Shown here: positions 6,502 through 15,032 of the stretch, piece after piece
How the letters are laid out: each line of letters opens with the position of its first letter
Position numbering within the stretch: the first letter of the stretch is position 1
DNA from: a virus
Direction: 5' to 3' (one strand)
IMG/VR virus record: IMGVR_UViG_3300042923_000241
Span: 1-64,000 of that record
Length of the DNA: 64,000 nucleotides
Notes under the pieces: model-generated
What the model was told of the DNA's origin: nothing
The model's database searches: none
The model's input: the letters and a program-made list of their open reading frames with translations, nothing else
Translations under genes and position numbers: made by a program

Positions 6502-6741
6502 ATGACAACATTTGAAAAAGTGCGGGAAATCATCGCAGAGCAGTTGGGTGTAAGTGAAGGCGACGTAAAACTTGAAACTACCTTTGGCGGTGATCTTGGT
6601 TGCGATTCTTTAGATAATGTTGAATTGGTAATGACCTTTGAAGAAGAGTTTGATATTGAGATTCCAGATTGCGACGATGACTTATTCAACAAAACCGTCC
6701 AAGATGCAGTTAACTACATTGAAAAGGAGTGTTCCAAATGA
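6502..6741 (+). CDS. Phage-encoded acyl carrier protein
   Basis: 79 aa, ATG after AAGGAGTGGTAGAA. The whole protein matches the ACP fold: helix 1 [19 protein letters not shown], acidic loop, the phosphopantetheine motif G-C-D-S-L with Ser36 as attachment site, recognition helix [21 protein letters not shown], and a final helix ([12 protein letters not shown]). Length equals bacterial AcpP. No fatty-acid or polyketide enzymes lie nearby, so it would use the host AcpS and either feed on or divert host lipid synthesis. ACP also partners SpoT, MukB and IscS in bacteria, so a regulatory decoy role is possible. Fold call strong; role open. Confidence 0.85.
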   Translation: MTTFEKVREIIAEQLGVSEGDVKLETTFGGDLGCDSLDNVELVMTFEEEFDIEIPDCDDDLFNKTVQDAVNYIEKECSK

Positions 6742-6878
6742 AAAAGCACAAAAACGAGTTAGTTGCAAATCCTGGTTGCGAAGATTGTTCAAAGCATTGC
6801 AAATATCAGAAGATGACTACCGTAAAAACTGTTGTTGTCAATGGCAAGTATGGTTGCAATACGTCAAAGGGGTGGTAG
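6738..6878 (+). CDS. Cys-rich mini-protein
   Basis: 46 aa, ATG overlapping the ACP stop (ATGA). [15 protein letters not shown] and [10 protein letters not shown] give four Cys. Translationally coupled to the ACP gene. Function unknown. Confidence 0.45.
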   Translation: MKKHKNELVANPGCEDCSKHCKYQKMTTVKTVVVNGKYGCNTSKGW

Positions 6879-6880
6879 AC

Positions 6881-6988
6881 ATGAAGTATGTTGCATATGC
6901 GTTTTGGGCGCTTTTCTTGCTCTGCTTGTTATGGGATTCCTTCCCGTTTATGCCAAGTTTGGCGTTGGTTTCTTCTTCGGCAGTATAG
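6881..6988 (+). CDS. Small membrane protein, possibly frameshifted
   Basis: 35 aa from an ATG with GGGGTGG upstream. The first 20 residues (MKYVAYAFWALFLLCLLWDS) form a membrane helix. In the -1 frame the same DNA continues to 7017 as a second, better membrane segment (FGVGFFFGSIGMAILLSDD). The natural product may be a two-helix protein of about 45 aa, read through a frameshift or broken by an indel. Confidence 0.4.
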   Translation: MKYVAYAFWALFLLCLLWDSFPFMPSLALVSSSAV

Positions 6989-7037
6989 GAATGGCAATTC
7001 TTCTTTCGGACGACTAATCAAACGGAGGTAACAGCGA

Positions 7038-7226
7038 GTGACTACTTCTGATTTTCAAGCAGGTTACAATGCGGCTATCTTTTCGCCAATTCTCAAAGAC
7101 CTATCTGTAGAACAACTCATAGACTGCGCTGTACGTCACATTGCAAGCGGATTTGAACACGATCTTGGTATGGCACAAGGACTATTCGATTTAGCGAGGG
7201 GGAAGGAGAATGGGACGGGTAATTAA
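7038..7226 (+). CDS. Small hypothetical protein
   Basis: 62 aa, GTG with GGAGG upstream. MTTSDFQAGYNAAIFSPILK, then a helix with an HDLGMAQGLFDLA stretch. Overlaps the start of the YopX-like gene. Unknown function. Confidence 0.5.
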   Translation: MTTSDFQAGYNAAIFSPILKDLSVEQLIDCAVRHIASGFEHDLGMAQGLFDLARGKENGTGN

Positions 7227-7632
7227 GTTTCGCGGTTGGGATACGGTCAAAAAAATAATGTATTCTGCAGAAGAAATGGGTGCAGACGAATTAACACTTA
7301 ATCCGGATGGACGCGGTTTTGTTAATGTCAATTCTTGTTCGCCAAAATTAAGTTTATATTGTCCGCACATCATTCCTTTGGAATCAACTGGACTGGCAGA
7401 CAAATTCGCTGACGAATTGTTTCAGGCAGACTTAGGAAAAGACCTACGTGGCAATCTGTATGAAATTGTTTGGATGGACAGAGAAGCGGGTTGGGGAGCG
7501 AAGAACCTTTCAGATACAGGCGAACATCCTGAATGTAACCCTTGCCGAATCAGTTATGGCTGGTTGAAAATGCAAAGGTTTGAGAAAGTCGGAAACGTTT
7601 ACGAGAATAGTTACCTGCTAGGCGGTGATTAA
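7210..7632 (+). CDS. YopX-like phage protein
   Basis: 140 aa. N-terminus VIKFRGWDTVKKIMYSAEEM is the diagnostic start of the YopX family, found in many Firmicutes phages; function unknown. The C-terminal half (about 75-140) departs from the usual YopX beta-rich end and carries HPECNPCRISYGW, suggesting a fused or diverged tail. GGGGGAAGGAG ribosome site, overlapping the upstream gene. Confidence 0.65.
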   Translation: MGRVIKFRGWDTVKKIMYSAEEMGADELTLNPDGRGFVNVNSCSPKLSLYCPHIIPLESTGLADKFADELFQADLGKDLRGNLYEIVWMDREAGWGAKNLSDTGEHPECNPCRISYGWLKMQRFEKVGNVYENSYLLGGD

Positions 7633-7755
7633 ATGTACCGCGAGACAGGCAAACGTGCAAGAAAGATACTCAGCAACGGCAGACATGAAATCTTTGTTGA
7701 GATTTACAAGGAAAATGTGTTGGTCGAAATTTGGTTTGGGAGGAAGGTATCTTGA
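7633..7755 (+). CDS. Small basic protein
   Basis: 40 aa (MYRETGKRARKILSNGRHEI), ATG overlapping the YopX-like stop. Beta-rich, basic. It overlaps the TTG of the next gene, indicating translational coupling. Confidence 0.4.
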   Translation: MYRETGKRARKILSNGRHEIFVEIYKENVLVEIWFGRKVS

Positions 7756-8276
7756 AATTCAGACTAAAAACACCGGATGAAATCGACTTTTCAAAACTCA
7801 TTAAGTCGTTTCCGAAAGGTTCAAGAATTGGACTATACAGCGATGAAAACATTAACCTTGTAACAAACACGCACTTTATGCTCAATATTAGCGAAGAAAT
7901 GATGTGGCGGTTGCAATGTAAGTTTGAGATTCGCTGGAATAACGGGTGGTATTATGTCGGCGGCGACAACCGGAAAAAGACTGAACAATCAAAAATGATG
8001 GAACTGTATAGTTCTATTACAACCAATCCTGACTTGAAGCCGTTTGAGGTCACTAACTTGCGGACAGACGACTGCGATTTACTAGTTGGAGCAGACGGAT
8101 ACGCTATTGTCCAAACCAAATACATGAACCTATTCTCAGACATTCAGAACATCAAAGCACTAGATCAATGGAGTCCATTTTTGATTAACAACCAACACAT
8201 TGTCACTCCTGTTCGGTATGGCGAAGGAAGTATTGAGAAGTGGTTAAGGCCAATTAAACATGAGACAGCGGTATGA
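7752..8276 (+). CDS. Hypothetical protein
   Basis: 174 aa from a TTG preceded by GGGAGGAAGG. Mixed alpha/beta, Trp-rich mid-part (EIRWNNGWYYVGGDN). No motif recognised. Ends inside the next gene's start. Confidence 0.55.
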   Translation: MKFRLKTPDEIDFSKLIKSFPKGSRIGLYSDENINLVTNTHFMLNISEEMMWRLQCKFEIRWNNGWYYVGGDNRKKTEQSKMMELYSSITTNPDLKPFEVTNLRTDDCDLLVGADGYAIVQTKYMNLFSDIQNIKALDQWSPFLINNQHIVTPVRYGEGSIEKWLRPIKHETAV

Positions 8277-8469
8277 CATTTTCAATCCTGTTGCGGTGAT
8301 GGAGTTAAAACTACACAGGGACAAGCTATATAGCAAATTAGAACCGCTTTATCTCAGCTTATATTACGAAAAAGACGCAGTAAAATTCAAGTTCCAAGAC
8401 CAGTACATATCAGCATTAGTCAATCAGATTAAGCGGTTGGACAAGCAGTTGGAATCAGTGAATGTTTAA
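8260..8469 (+). CDS. Small helical protein
   Basis: 69 aa overlapping the previous gene by 17 bp. Heptad-like C-terminus (ALVNQIKRLDKQLESVNV) suggests a short coiled coil. Unknown role. Confidence 0.45.
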   Translation: MRQRYDIFNPVAVMELKLHRDKLYSKLEPLYLSLYYEKDAVKFKFQDQYISALVNQIKRLDKQLESVNV

Positions 8470-8484
8470 GGGAGGAAGAGAGAA

Positions 8485-8625
8485 GTGGAACGAAACGATT
8501 GTGATACTTGTAAATACTTAGAAAAATCTTCTATAGAAGAACCTTGCAAAACCTGTTGTGATTATGCGCCAATTGCAATGTTCTCGCGATGGGCAGAACG
8601 GGAGGAACGGAATGAGACTAATTAA
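8485..8625 (+). CDS. Cys-rich mini-protein
   Basis: 46 aa, GTG after GGAGGAAGAGAG. CDTCKYLEKSSIEEPCKTCC supplies five Cys, followed by a charged helix. Resembles other small C-x-x-C proteins in this operon. Overlaps the next ATG. Confidence 0.5.
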   Translation: MERNDCDTCKYLEKSSIEEPCKTCCDYAPIAMFSRWAEREERNETN

Positions 8626-8884
8626 AAAACTCTGGCTTTGGCGGTTTGAATTAAAAATCAGCAAAGTCAAAGACAATGAGAAGATCGAGTTTTTGGCAAG
8701 GGAATTACTGAAAGAGTTGGAGGGACAGGGGTATTCATTGAAAAGCACAGACGGTGTTTACGGTGTTGACCTCAGTATATATCCCACTATTAACAACATG
8801 TTTAGAGTTCAAAACTCTTTAGCAGGATGGTTAATCCCTTGCGGTACATATCAACCTGTGATTAAGAAGGAGGTAACGGAATAA
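8612..8884 (+). CDS. Hypothetical protein
   Basis: 90 aa from an ATG with GGGAGG upstream. Basic aromatic N-terminus (MRLIKKLWLWRFELKISKVK) and a helix with LARELLKELEGQGYSL. No family recognised. Confidence 0.5.
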   Translation: MRLIKKLWLWRFELKISKVKDNEKIEFLARELLKELEGQGYSLKSTDGVYGVDLSIYPTINNMFRVQNSLAGWLIPCGTYQPVIKKEVTE

Positions 8885-9312
8885 TGTTTGGTTGGGTTAC
8901 AAGTGACGTTAAGCCTGGTTTTGAGGGCAAGAAGTTTAATGTCGATGACGCAATGCGCCGACTCGAAGAAATAAAAAAAGAAGAAAAAGAAAAGCAACAC
9001 GAACAAGCTCGAAATATTATGGCTTTAGAATCAAAACTACATAAAGTCGAATCGGAATTGGAGATTGCAAAAATTCTTGCCGAGAACTTAATTTATCACA
9101 AGGAAAATGACGAATTATTTCCTACGAAACTCATTCAATTCCGGCAAGCACGGTTAAACAAGAATGACGACGTAGAAATGGTAATTTGTGAGCGTTTCGG
9201 CAAAACGCCATTGATTTGCAAACAAGACGAAGCAATTCAACTTCGCGACTTCCTCTTAAAGCACTTCCCAGTTAATGAAGTTGACATTGAAAAGCCGGAG
9301 GTATCGGAATGA
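8884..9312 (+). CDS. Coiled-coil protein
   Basis: 142 aa, AAGGAGGTAACGGA before the ATG. Residues 20-70 form a charged coiled coil (AMRRLEEIKKEEKEKQHEQA); the C-terminal part is alpha/beta. Directly upstream of the recombination genes; could be an accessory factor, but nothing proves it. Confidence 0.55.
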   Translation: MFGWVTSDVKPGFEGKKFNVDDAMRRLEEIKKEEKEKQHEQARNIMALESKLHKVESELEIAKILAENLIYHKENDELFPTKLIQFRQARLNKNDDVEMVICERFGKTPLICKQDEAIQLRDFLLKHFPVNEVDIEKPEVSE

Positions 9313-9521
9313 GCAAGGCAACTACCGTTAAGGCGTTAATTCTAGCAGAGTCGGCAAGAATTATTGAACTTCTTAATCTGATTCCAGATGAAAATCTCAA
9401 ATACAGCAATTGGGAATATTCAAAAGAAAAAGCTGAATTGAAAGCGAAAATGGCAGAACTTCGGCGAGATACTATTGCGTTAGAAAAGATTCTGTACACC
9501 TACGGAGGTTGCAACGAATGA
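9309..9521 (+). CDS. Small helical protein
   Basis: 70 aa, ATGA overlap with the upstream gene. Largely alpha-helical (LILAESARIIELLNLIPDEN, KAELKAKMAELRRDT). Coupled to the SbcC-like ATPase that follows with a 4-bp overlap. Confidence 0.5.
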   Translation: MSKATTVKALILAESARIIELLNLIPDENLKYSNWEYSKEKAELKAKMAELRRDTIALEKILYTYGGCNE

Positions 9522-11473
9522 AATTACTCAGTCTGGTTCTGAAAAACTTCAAAGGCATAAAAGACTTTACTTTGTCGGCAGATGGTGAAAATTTATCAGT
9601 TATGGCTGATAATGCAGTTGGAAAAACTTCACTCTACGATGCCTTTCTCTGGCTCATCACCAACAAAGACAGTCAAGGAAAATCGCTTGACGACTCAATT
9701 AAAACTCGCACGCCAGAAGGCGAACCGCTTCATCATCTTGACCACGAAGCCGAAGCAATTCTTGACCATAACGGCAGAAAGGTTTCGCTGAAAAAGGTTT
9801 ATCACGAGCTTTGGCCTAAGAAGAGAGGTTCGGCGAAAGAATCATTCTCAGGACACGAAACACTACATTTCATTGACGGGGTGCCGAAAAGCAAGAAGGA
9901 ATACGATGCTTTCATTTCCGGTATTGCAAGCGAAGATACGTTCCGTTTACTTACAAATCCCATGTTTTTCAACAGTCAGCTTCATTGGCAAAAGCGCAGA
10001 GAGATTCTTCTTGAAGTCTGCGGTGACATTTCCGATTCAGACGTAATTGCTTCTGATGTAAGACTGAAACCGCTAACGGCTATTCTCAACGGCAGAACTG
10101 TTGATGATGTGAAGAAAGTCATTAAGGCACAACAGAAGAAAGTCAATGACGAGATTGAGAAGATTCCTGGTCTGATTAACGAAAATAACCGCATGATGCC
10201 GGACGTTACCGCTTTGCCTTCAAAGGATATTCTTGCGATTGAAATTGCTACTTTCAGACAACAACAAGCGGATAAACAGCAGGAATTGGCGCGAGTCGAG
10301 AACGGTGGCGAGACTGCTGAATTGACCGTAAAGTTGCGAGAAGCCGAAAGTCGGTTGCTTGATGTTAAAAACAAGTGGCGTGAAGCAAATGAGGACAAGA
10401 CGTTCGCTAAACGGCAAGAATTTAATCGCCTTAACGCTGAACTGTCGAGCGTAAACACAAAAATTGAGCAGAACACTCGCCAACAACAGCACAACACAAA
10501 TCAAATCGAGCGTTGGGAAGTTGAACGCCAAAAGAAACTTGACCAATGGAACGCGGTTCACGCCGAAGTCTTTGAAAAGTCAATCGAATCAGTTTGTCCA
10601 ACTTGCAAGCAAGACTTGCCAGCAGATCAGGTTGAAACGGCGAGAAAGACCGCGCTTGAAGCGTTCAATCTCAGCAAGGCACAACGCAAGGAACGGATTA
10701 GCCTTGACGGCAAGGGAATTCGTGAACAAATCGATTCGTTGACGGCACAGAACAAAACTCTTGGTGCGGAATGGGACGGTTTAAACGACGATGCGGTTGT
10801 CCTGCGAAATAAAATGGCAGAGTTGCATGTTGAGATTAACGAAGTCAAACCTGCCGATTCAGTTGAAACCACGAAAGAATATCAAGGAGTCTTTGCGGAA
10901 ATTGCGGATATCAAAGGGCAAATATTCTTGTTGAACACGAAGAATCAGGAAGTCATTCAGCAAATCAAAACCGATATTGCTACGTTCGGCACAGAAATCG
11001 CCAACAGAAACGCTCAAATCGCTTCACATGACACAGCAGAATCCAATAAAAAGCGTATTGCTGAGTTGGAACAGCAAGAGAAGACGTTGGCTACTGAGTA
11101 TGAACGGTTGGAAGGCGAACTTTTCTTGATTGAGTCCTTTATAAGAGCCAAGGTTGATCTGCTAGAAGAACGTATTAACAGCAAATTCAAGATTGTGAAG
11201 TTTAGGTTGTTCGAGCAAAACATAAATGGTGGAATTTCCGAGATGTGTGAAGCAATGGTTGACGGAAATTCTTTTGGAAAAGGTCTAAACAGAGCAGCCG
11301 AAATAAATGCCGGACTCGATATTATCCGTGTTTTATCGCGGCACTACAACTTTTATCCTCCGACTTGGCTAGATAACTGCGAAGCTATAAGCAGACCGCT
11401 TGAAATGGACTGTCAAGTAATTCGCCTTTACGTTTCCGAAAAAGACAAGACGCTAAGAGTTGTAAAAAGCTAA
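9518..11473 (+). CDS. SbcC/Rad50-like recombination ATPase
   Basis: 651 aa from the ATG after CGGAGGTTG. N-terminal P-loop ATPase with Walker A ADNAVGKTS (residues 30-38), long coiled coil (about 200-540) broken by a zinc-hook-like CPTC (360-363), and a C-terminal lobe with FGKGLNRAAEINAGLDIIRV and a Walker-B-like WLDNCEAI. Phage relatives of this family are found next to RecT and a nuclease in double-strand-break processing or annealing cassettes, as here. An HNH gene is inserted between it and recT. Confidence 0.85.
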   Translation: MKLLSLVLKNFKGIKDFTLSADGENLSVMADNAVGKTSLYDAFLWLITNKDSQGKSLDDSIKTRTPEGEPLHHLDHEAEAILDHNGRKVSLKKVYHELWPKKRGSAKESFSGHETLHFIDGVPKSKKEYDAFISGIASEDTFRLLTNPMFFNSQLHWQKRREILLEVCGDISDSDVIASDVRLKPLTAILNGRTVDDVKKVIKAQQKKVNDEIEKIPGLINENNRMMPDVTALPSKDILAIEIATFRQQQADKQQELARVENGGETAELTVKLREAESRLLDVKNKWREANEDKTFAKRQEFNRLNAELSSVNTKIEQNTRQQQHNTNQIERWEVERQKKLDQWNAVHAEVFEKSIESVCPTCKQDLPADQVETARKTALEAFNLSKAQRKERISLDGKGIREQIDSLTAQNKTLGAEWDGLNDDAVVLRNKMAELHVEINEVKPADSVETTKEYQGVFAEIADIKGQIFLLNTKNQEVIQQIKTDIATFGTEIANRNAQIASHDTAESNKKRIAELEQQEKTLATEYERLEGELFLIESFIRAKVDLLEERINSKFKIVKFRLFEQNINGGISEMCEAMVDGNSFGKGLNRAAEINAGLDIIRVLSRHYNFYPPTWLDNCEAISRPLEMDCQVIRLYVSEKDKTLRVVKS

Positions 11474-11476
11474 AAC

Positions 11477-12127
11477 ATGAACAAAAACGAAAACATTGAG
11501 GGGTTTCGCGTTGGTAGACTTATAGTAAAGAAGTTTCTTGGTTCTACTGATAATTGGTCTGGACTTTGGGAATGTGAATGTGATTGTGGCAAAACAGTCA
11601 ATGTTTATAGTTGCTACCTGATAAACGGAGGAAGGAAAAGTTGCGGATGTTTAAAAGTCGACATACTCCGCGACAGAAGCACTAAGCACGGCCTTTCTGG
11701 CGGCGCAGGACACGCTACTCGTTTATACAGAATATGGCTCCATATGCGAGGACGCTGTTTTAGTAAAGACAAGTCGGATTACAAACATTACGGAGGACGT
11801 GGTATTACCGTTTGTAAAGAATGGGACGATTATAAATCGTTTTATATGTGGGCATATGCAAACGGATATAAAGACGACTTAACTATCGAGCGTGTTAACA
11901 ACGACGGAAATTACGAACCGAGTAATTGTAAGTGGGCAACAAGAAAGGAACAGTCGAGAAATACTAGGGCAAGTCATTTTATCACGTTCAACGGAATCGC
12001 AAAGACTTTAGCTGAATGGTCTGAAGACTTAGGGTTTAGCGGCAATTTACTACTGATGAGATTGCGCCGTGGATGGTCGGTAGAAAAAGCATTAACAACG
12101 CCAGTTAAAAAGGTTGAGAGGGGATAA
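11477..12127 (+). CDS. HNH homing endonuclease (free-standing), copy 1
   Basis: 216 aa. N-terminal zinc ribbon (CECDCGKTVNV, SCGCLK), central YGGRGITVCKEWDDY and ERVNNDGNYEPSNCKW typical of phage HNH endonucleases, and a C-terminal DNA-binding part (TFNGIAKTLAEWSEDLGFSG) of the NUMOD/AP2 kind. No good ribosome site; it sits in an otherwise tight ATPase-recT pair, which marks it as a mobile insertion. Paralogue at 21968-22600. Confidence 0.85.
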   Translation: MNKNENIEGFRVGRLIVKKFLGSTDNWSGLWECECDCGKTVNVYSCYLINGGRKSCGCLKVDILRDRSTKHGLSGGAGHATRLYRIWLHMRGRCFSKDKSDYKHYGGRGITVCKEWDDYKSFYMWAYANGYKDDLTIERVNNDGNYEPSNCKWATRKEQSRNTRASHFITFNGIAKTLAEWSEDLGFSGNLLLMRLRRGWSVEKALTTPVKKVERG

Positions 12128-12130
12128 AAC

Positions 12131-13120
12131 ATGTCAGAAACAAAACAAACCAAACAAGTCGCCAAAGTTGAAGAGTCAATGGCACAACGCTTCACCAATA
12201 AAGTCATGTCATTATTTGGAACCACTGTAGGCGACATTAATCTTACCAAGTTTCAACAACGCCTAGCTCAAAATTATTTCATGAGCATCGACGCATCGTT
12301 AAGAGCAGCCGAAGAAAAAAGAATCAAGGGCAACTCCGGAAAGGAAGAACGCTATCAAAACCTGCTTCCTTACACTTGGACAAACGTTGATATGGAGTTG
12401 TTGTCGCAAAGCGTTGTCGCTGCTGCCAGGACGGGGCTTGACCCCGCACAAAAAAATCACATCAGCATGATTCCGTTTAAGAACGGAAACAAGTATGGCA
12501 TTGGTTTTATTGAAGGCTATCGGGGTATTGAGCTTAAAGCGAAGAAATATGGTCTTGATATTCCCGATGCAGTCATTGTCGAACTTGTCTACTCTACCGA
12601 CAAATTCAAGGCAATTAAAAAAGACCGCAACAACCGAATTGAAAGCTACGAATTTGAGGTAACAAATGAGTTTAATCGCGGCGAGATTGTTGGTGGTTTT
12701 TACTATCATGTTTACTCGAACAACCAAGAAAAGAACAAGCTTGTCATGTTCACATACGCTGACATTCTGAAACGCAAACCAAAATATGCGTCTGCTGAAT
12801 TTTGGGGTGGAGAGAAAGATATTTGGAAGGACAAGAAAGTTGTCGGCAAGGAAAAAATCGACGGTTGGCACGACATGATGTGTCATAAAACGCTTCACAG
12901 AGCCGCCTACAGCAATATCACGATTGACAGCCAAAAGATTGACACTGATTATCTTGCCTTGAACCAGCTTGAACAGCAGATGAACGACGCTACTGTTTAT
13001 GCCGAGATTGCCGAACACGCCAACAGCGAAGTAATTGACGTTACGCCAGAAGAAGCATGCGATGCGGAAATAGCAGAGATATTCCCGGCTGATGAAGTGA
13101 AAGCGAAGCCTAATTTCTAA
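12131..13120 (+). CDS. recT: RecT-family single-strand annealing protein
   Basis: 329 aa. Conserved RecT elements: FQQRLAQNYFMSIDASLR, VVAAARTGLDPAQKNHISMIPF, YGIGFIEGYRGIELKAKKYG and the DMMCHKTLHRAAY region. Binds single-stranded DNA and anneals homologous strands. Acidic C-terminal tail. Cotranscribed with the SbcC-like ATPase and followed by a metallo-beta-lactamase-fold protein with a 1-bp overlap. Confidence 0.93.
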   Translation: MSETKQTKQVAKVEESMAQRFTNKVMSLFGTTVGDINLTKFQQRLAQNYFMSIDASLRAAEEKRIKGNSGKEERYQNLLPYTWTNVDMELLSQSVVAAARTGLDPAQKNHISMIPFKNGNKYGIGFIEGYRGIELKAKKYGLDIPDAVIVELVYSTDKFKAIKKDRNNRIESYEFEVTNEFNRGEIVGGFYYHVYSNNQEKNKLVMFTYADILKRKPKYASAEFWGGEKDIWKDKKVVGKEKIDGWHDMMCHKTLHRAAYSNITIDSQKIDTDYLALNQLEQQMNDATVYAEIAEHANSEVIDVTPEEACDAEIAEIFPADEVKAKPNF

Positions 13121-13818
13121 TGGATATTCGGACGATTGCAAGCGGAAGTACAGGGAATTGCTACTATATCAGTGGCAATTCTCCTATCCTCCTCGACTGC
13201 GGGATTGCTTTCCCTGAGATACAAAAAGCATTGAATTACAAGGTTTCTGAATTGGTGGGATGTTTTTTGTCCCACTCACACGGAGATCACAGTCGAAGCA
13301 TTAAAAAAATGATGCAAGCAGGAATCGACTGTTACGTCAGTCAAGAATCGGCCAGCGAACTTTCGTTATCAGGCCACAGAGCAAAAATAGTCGAACCCTT
13401 GAAACCGTTTCAAGTTGGCGAGTGGACTTGTTTAGCGTTTCCTCTAGAACATGATGTGTATAATCTTGGTTATTTGTTGGCGAATAAGCACGGAATGAAA
13501 CTCGCCTATATAACCGACACGTTCTACTGTCGCTACAAGTTTCCTGGATGTACACATTTACTCATCGAAGCTAACCACTCCTACGAAATCCTTGACCAAC
13601 GTGTCGCATCAGGTTCTTTACCAGAAGCACAGAGAAAACGACTGATGCAGAGTCATTTTAGCCTAGAGAACGTGAAGAAGTTTTTGCTTGCTAATGACTT
13701 GTCAAGAGTGCATGAAATTTGGCTTTTGCATTTAAGTTCCGGCAACAGTAATGCAGAACAATTCAAGCGAGAAATTCAATCCACTTGCGGAATCCCTACT
13801 TATATTGCGGGAGAGTGA
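13120..13818 (+). CDS. Metallo-beta-lactamase-fold hydrolase (YycJ-like, possible nuclease)
   Basis: 232 aa. Motif HSHGDHSRS (about residue 53) is the metal-binding HxHxDH; further ligands likely in AFPLEHDVYNLGY, YITDTFYC and the late LLHLSSGNSN. The fold and N-terminus (IRTIASGSTGNCYYI) match YycJ/WalJ-type enzymes, several of which are exonucleases. Position after recT suggests it supplies nuclease activity to the recombination cassette; that role is inference. Confidence 0.85.
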   Translation: MDIRTIASGSTGNCYYISGNSPILLDCGIAFPEIQKALNYKVSELVGCFLSHSHGDHSRSIKKMMQAGIDCYVSQESASELSLSGHRAKIVEPLKPFQVGEWTCLAFPLEHDVYNLGYLLANKHGMKLAYITDTFYCRYKFPGCTHLLIEANHSYEILDQRVASGSLPEAQRKRLMQSHFSLENVKKFLLANDLSRVHEIWLLHLSSGNSNAEQFKREIQSTCGIPTYIAGE

Positions 13819-13822
13819 AAAA

Positions 13823-14092
13823 ATGGACGAACAGACATTAAAATATCTGAAAGAGAAAGCGGATAAAGGACAAAGGTTACAGTCACAAATCAAGCAACTA
13901 ACCGACTTTGTTGTCAGAACACCTACATGTTCTTGTGCGAAAGTTTTAATTAGAATGAACGGAACTTGCAACTGGCATTGCTTGGATAATATTTTTGGTG
14001 AAGAAGAGACTTATCGTATTGTCGTTGAATCGCTAACAGAATCAACTAACAAGAAACTCGAAGAACTCAAAGCGGAATTTGAAAGATTGTAG
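13823..14092 (+). CDS. Small coiled-coil zinc protein
   Basis: 89 aa, ATG after GGGAGAGTGAA. Helical N-terminus ([20 protein letters not shown]), four Cys and two His around [20 protein letters not shown], helical C-terminus. Unknown function. Confidence 0.5.
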   Translation: MDEQTLKYLKEKADKGQRLQSQIKQLTDFVVRTPTCSCAKVLIRMNGTCNWHCLDNIFGEEETYRIVVESLTESTNKKLEELKAEFERL

Positions 14093-14103
14093 GAGGAAAT
14101 ATC

Positions 14104-14274
14104 ATGCCCATTATTGACCAAAGCCGTAGGTGTTCGTTTTGTAAGAAATGGCAAGGACAAATCAAACAACTTATTGCTGGCCCTGATTGCTTTATTTGCG
14201 ATGAATGTGTTGATTTGTGCGGCGAAATTCTTAAAGATGCCAAGAAAGATGCGGAGGAAAGCAACAATGCCTAA
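14104..14274 (+). CDS. Stand-alone ClpX-type zinc-binding domain, copy 1
   Basis: 56 aa. Nearly the entire protein is the N-terminal C4 zinc domain of Clp[21 protein letters not shown] then [14 protein letters not shown], with Zn ligands Cys10, Cys13, Cys32 and Cys35. The AAA+ domain is absent. In ClpX this domain dimerises and docks adaptors and substrates such as SspB and lambda O, so a free copy could be a ClpX decoy, adaptor or inhibitor. AGGAGGAAATATC precedes the ATG. A second, diverged copy lies at 20131-20298. Confidence 0.8.
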   Translation: MPIIDQSRRCSFCKKWQGQIKQLIAGPDCFICDECVDLCGEILKDAKKDAEESNNA

Positions 14275-14503
14275 CCTATCCGACTTCACAACAGACGAGT
14301 TGATTGCAGAAATCAACGAACGCGAAGAAATGCATAAAGTCCTTGACAGCGTTGGTGTCGATTCGCTGATTGAAGCGATTGACGAGAAGACCGGACTACA
14401 AGAATATAGCGTCAGACAAGGTTACAAATATGCTGTCTGCACCGAACACGGCGATGTTATCACCGATACCGACAAAGCACGAATTCTGATTATCGAGGAT
14501 TAG
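14267..14503 (+). CDS. Small hypothetical protein
   Basis: 78 aa, ATG inside the end of the preceding gene, with GGAGGAAAG as ribosome site. Acidic helical N-terminus ([20 protein letters not shown]) and a beta C-terminus. Translationally coupled to the ClpX-like zinc protein, so the two may act together. No family recognised. Confidence 0.5.
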   Translation: MPNLSDFTTDELIAEINEREEMHKVLDSVGVDSLIEAIDEKTGLQEYSVRQGYKYAVCTEHGDVITDTDKARILIIED

Positions 14504-14522
14504 CCTAGAATCGTTTTACAAC

Positions 14523-14594
14523 TTCCCCGCTTGTCATTCTACCTAAACTGCTATTAAAAGTGCTTGTGGCTCAACGTAGAGCGTCAGGCGGGGA
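14523..14594 (+). other. Intergenic long-range inverted repeat
   Basis: TCCCCGC (14524-14530) pairs with GCGGGGA (14588-14594) around a 57-nt loop, in a roughly 140-bp gap between 14503 and 14643. May be a 5' leader element or small RNA. No T-run follows. Confidence 0.3.
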
Positions 14595-14642
14595 TTGTTG
14601 CGACCTAAAAGGTGTCTGAAAGAAGCAAAAGGAGAGATGAAA

Positions 14643-15032
14643 ATGAATGAAACGATTAACGGTGTCAAAGAAGCAGTAACAGGTTTAATGCCTTATCTTG
14701 AAAAGGCAGCAGAAAAGTTAGGCACAACGGCACAATATTTGTGGGCATTACAATTAAAACAAGCGTATGTATTGTTTTGGACAAACATTGTGTATATCAT
14801 TCTGACTTGTTTTGGATGGTTTATTTTCTACAAGGGAGCAAAAAAACTCACCAAAACGCAAGACAAAGATTTAGTGATGGGTCTTTTCATATTTCTAGTT
14901 TCACTAGGTATAGCATTAACGGCTTCAACTCTTGTACACCTGTCAAGCATTAACGAATATATGACAATGCTATTTAATCCCGAATATTGGGCATTAAGCG
15001 AAGTCGTAAAACTGCTTAGAGGTGGCAAATGA
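14643..15032 (+). CDS. Integral membrane protein
   Basis: 129 aa; the second ATG in ATGAAAATG is chosen for spacing to AGGAG. Two membrane helices (about 40-62, VLFWTNIVYIILTCFGWFIF; about 80-100, MGLFIFLVSLGIALTASTLV). Amphipathic N-terminus. Function unknown; position in the replication region makes a lysis role unlikely. Confidence 0.55.
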   Translation: MNETINGVKEAVTGLMPYLEKAAEKLGTTAQYLWALQLKQAYVLFWTNIVYIILTCFGWFIFYKGAKKLTKTQDKDLVMGLFIFLVSLGIALTASTLVHLSSINEYMTMLFNPEYWALSEVVKLLRGGK

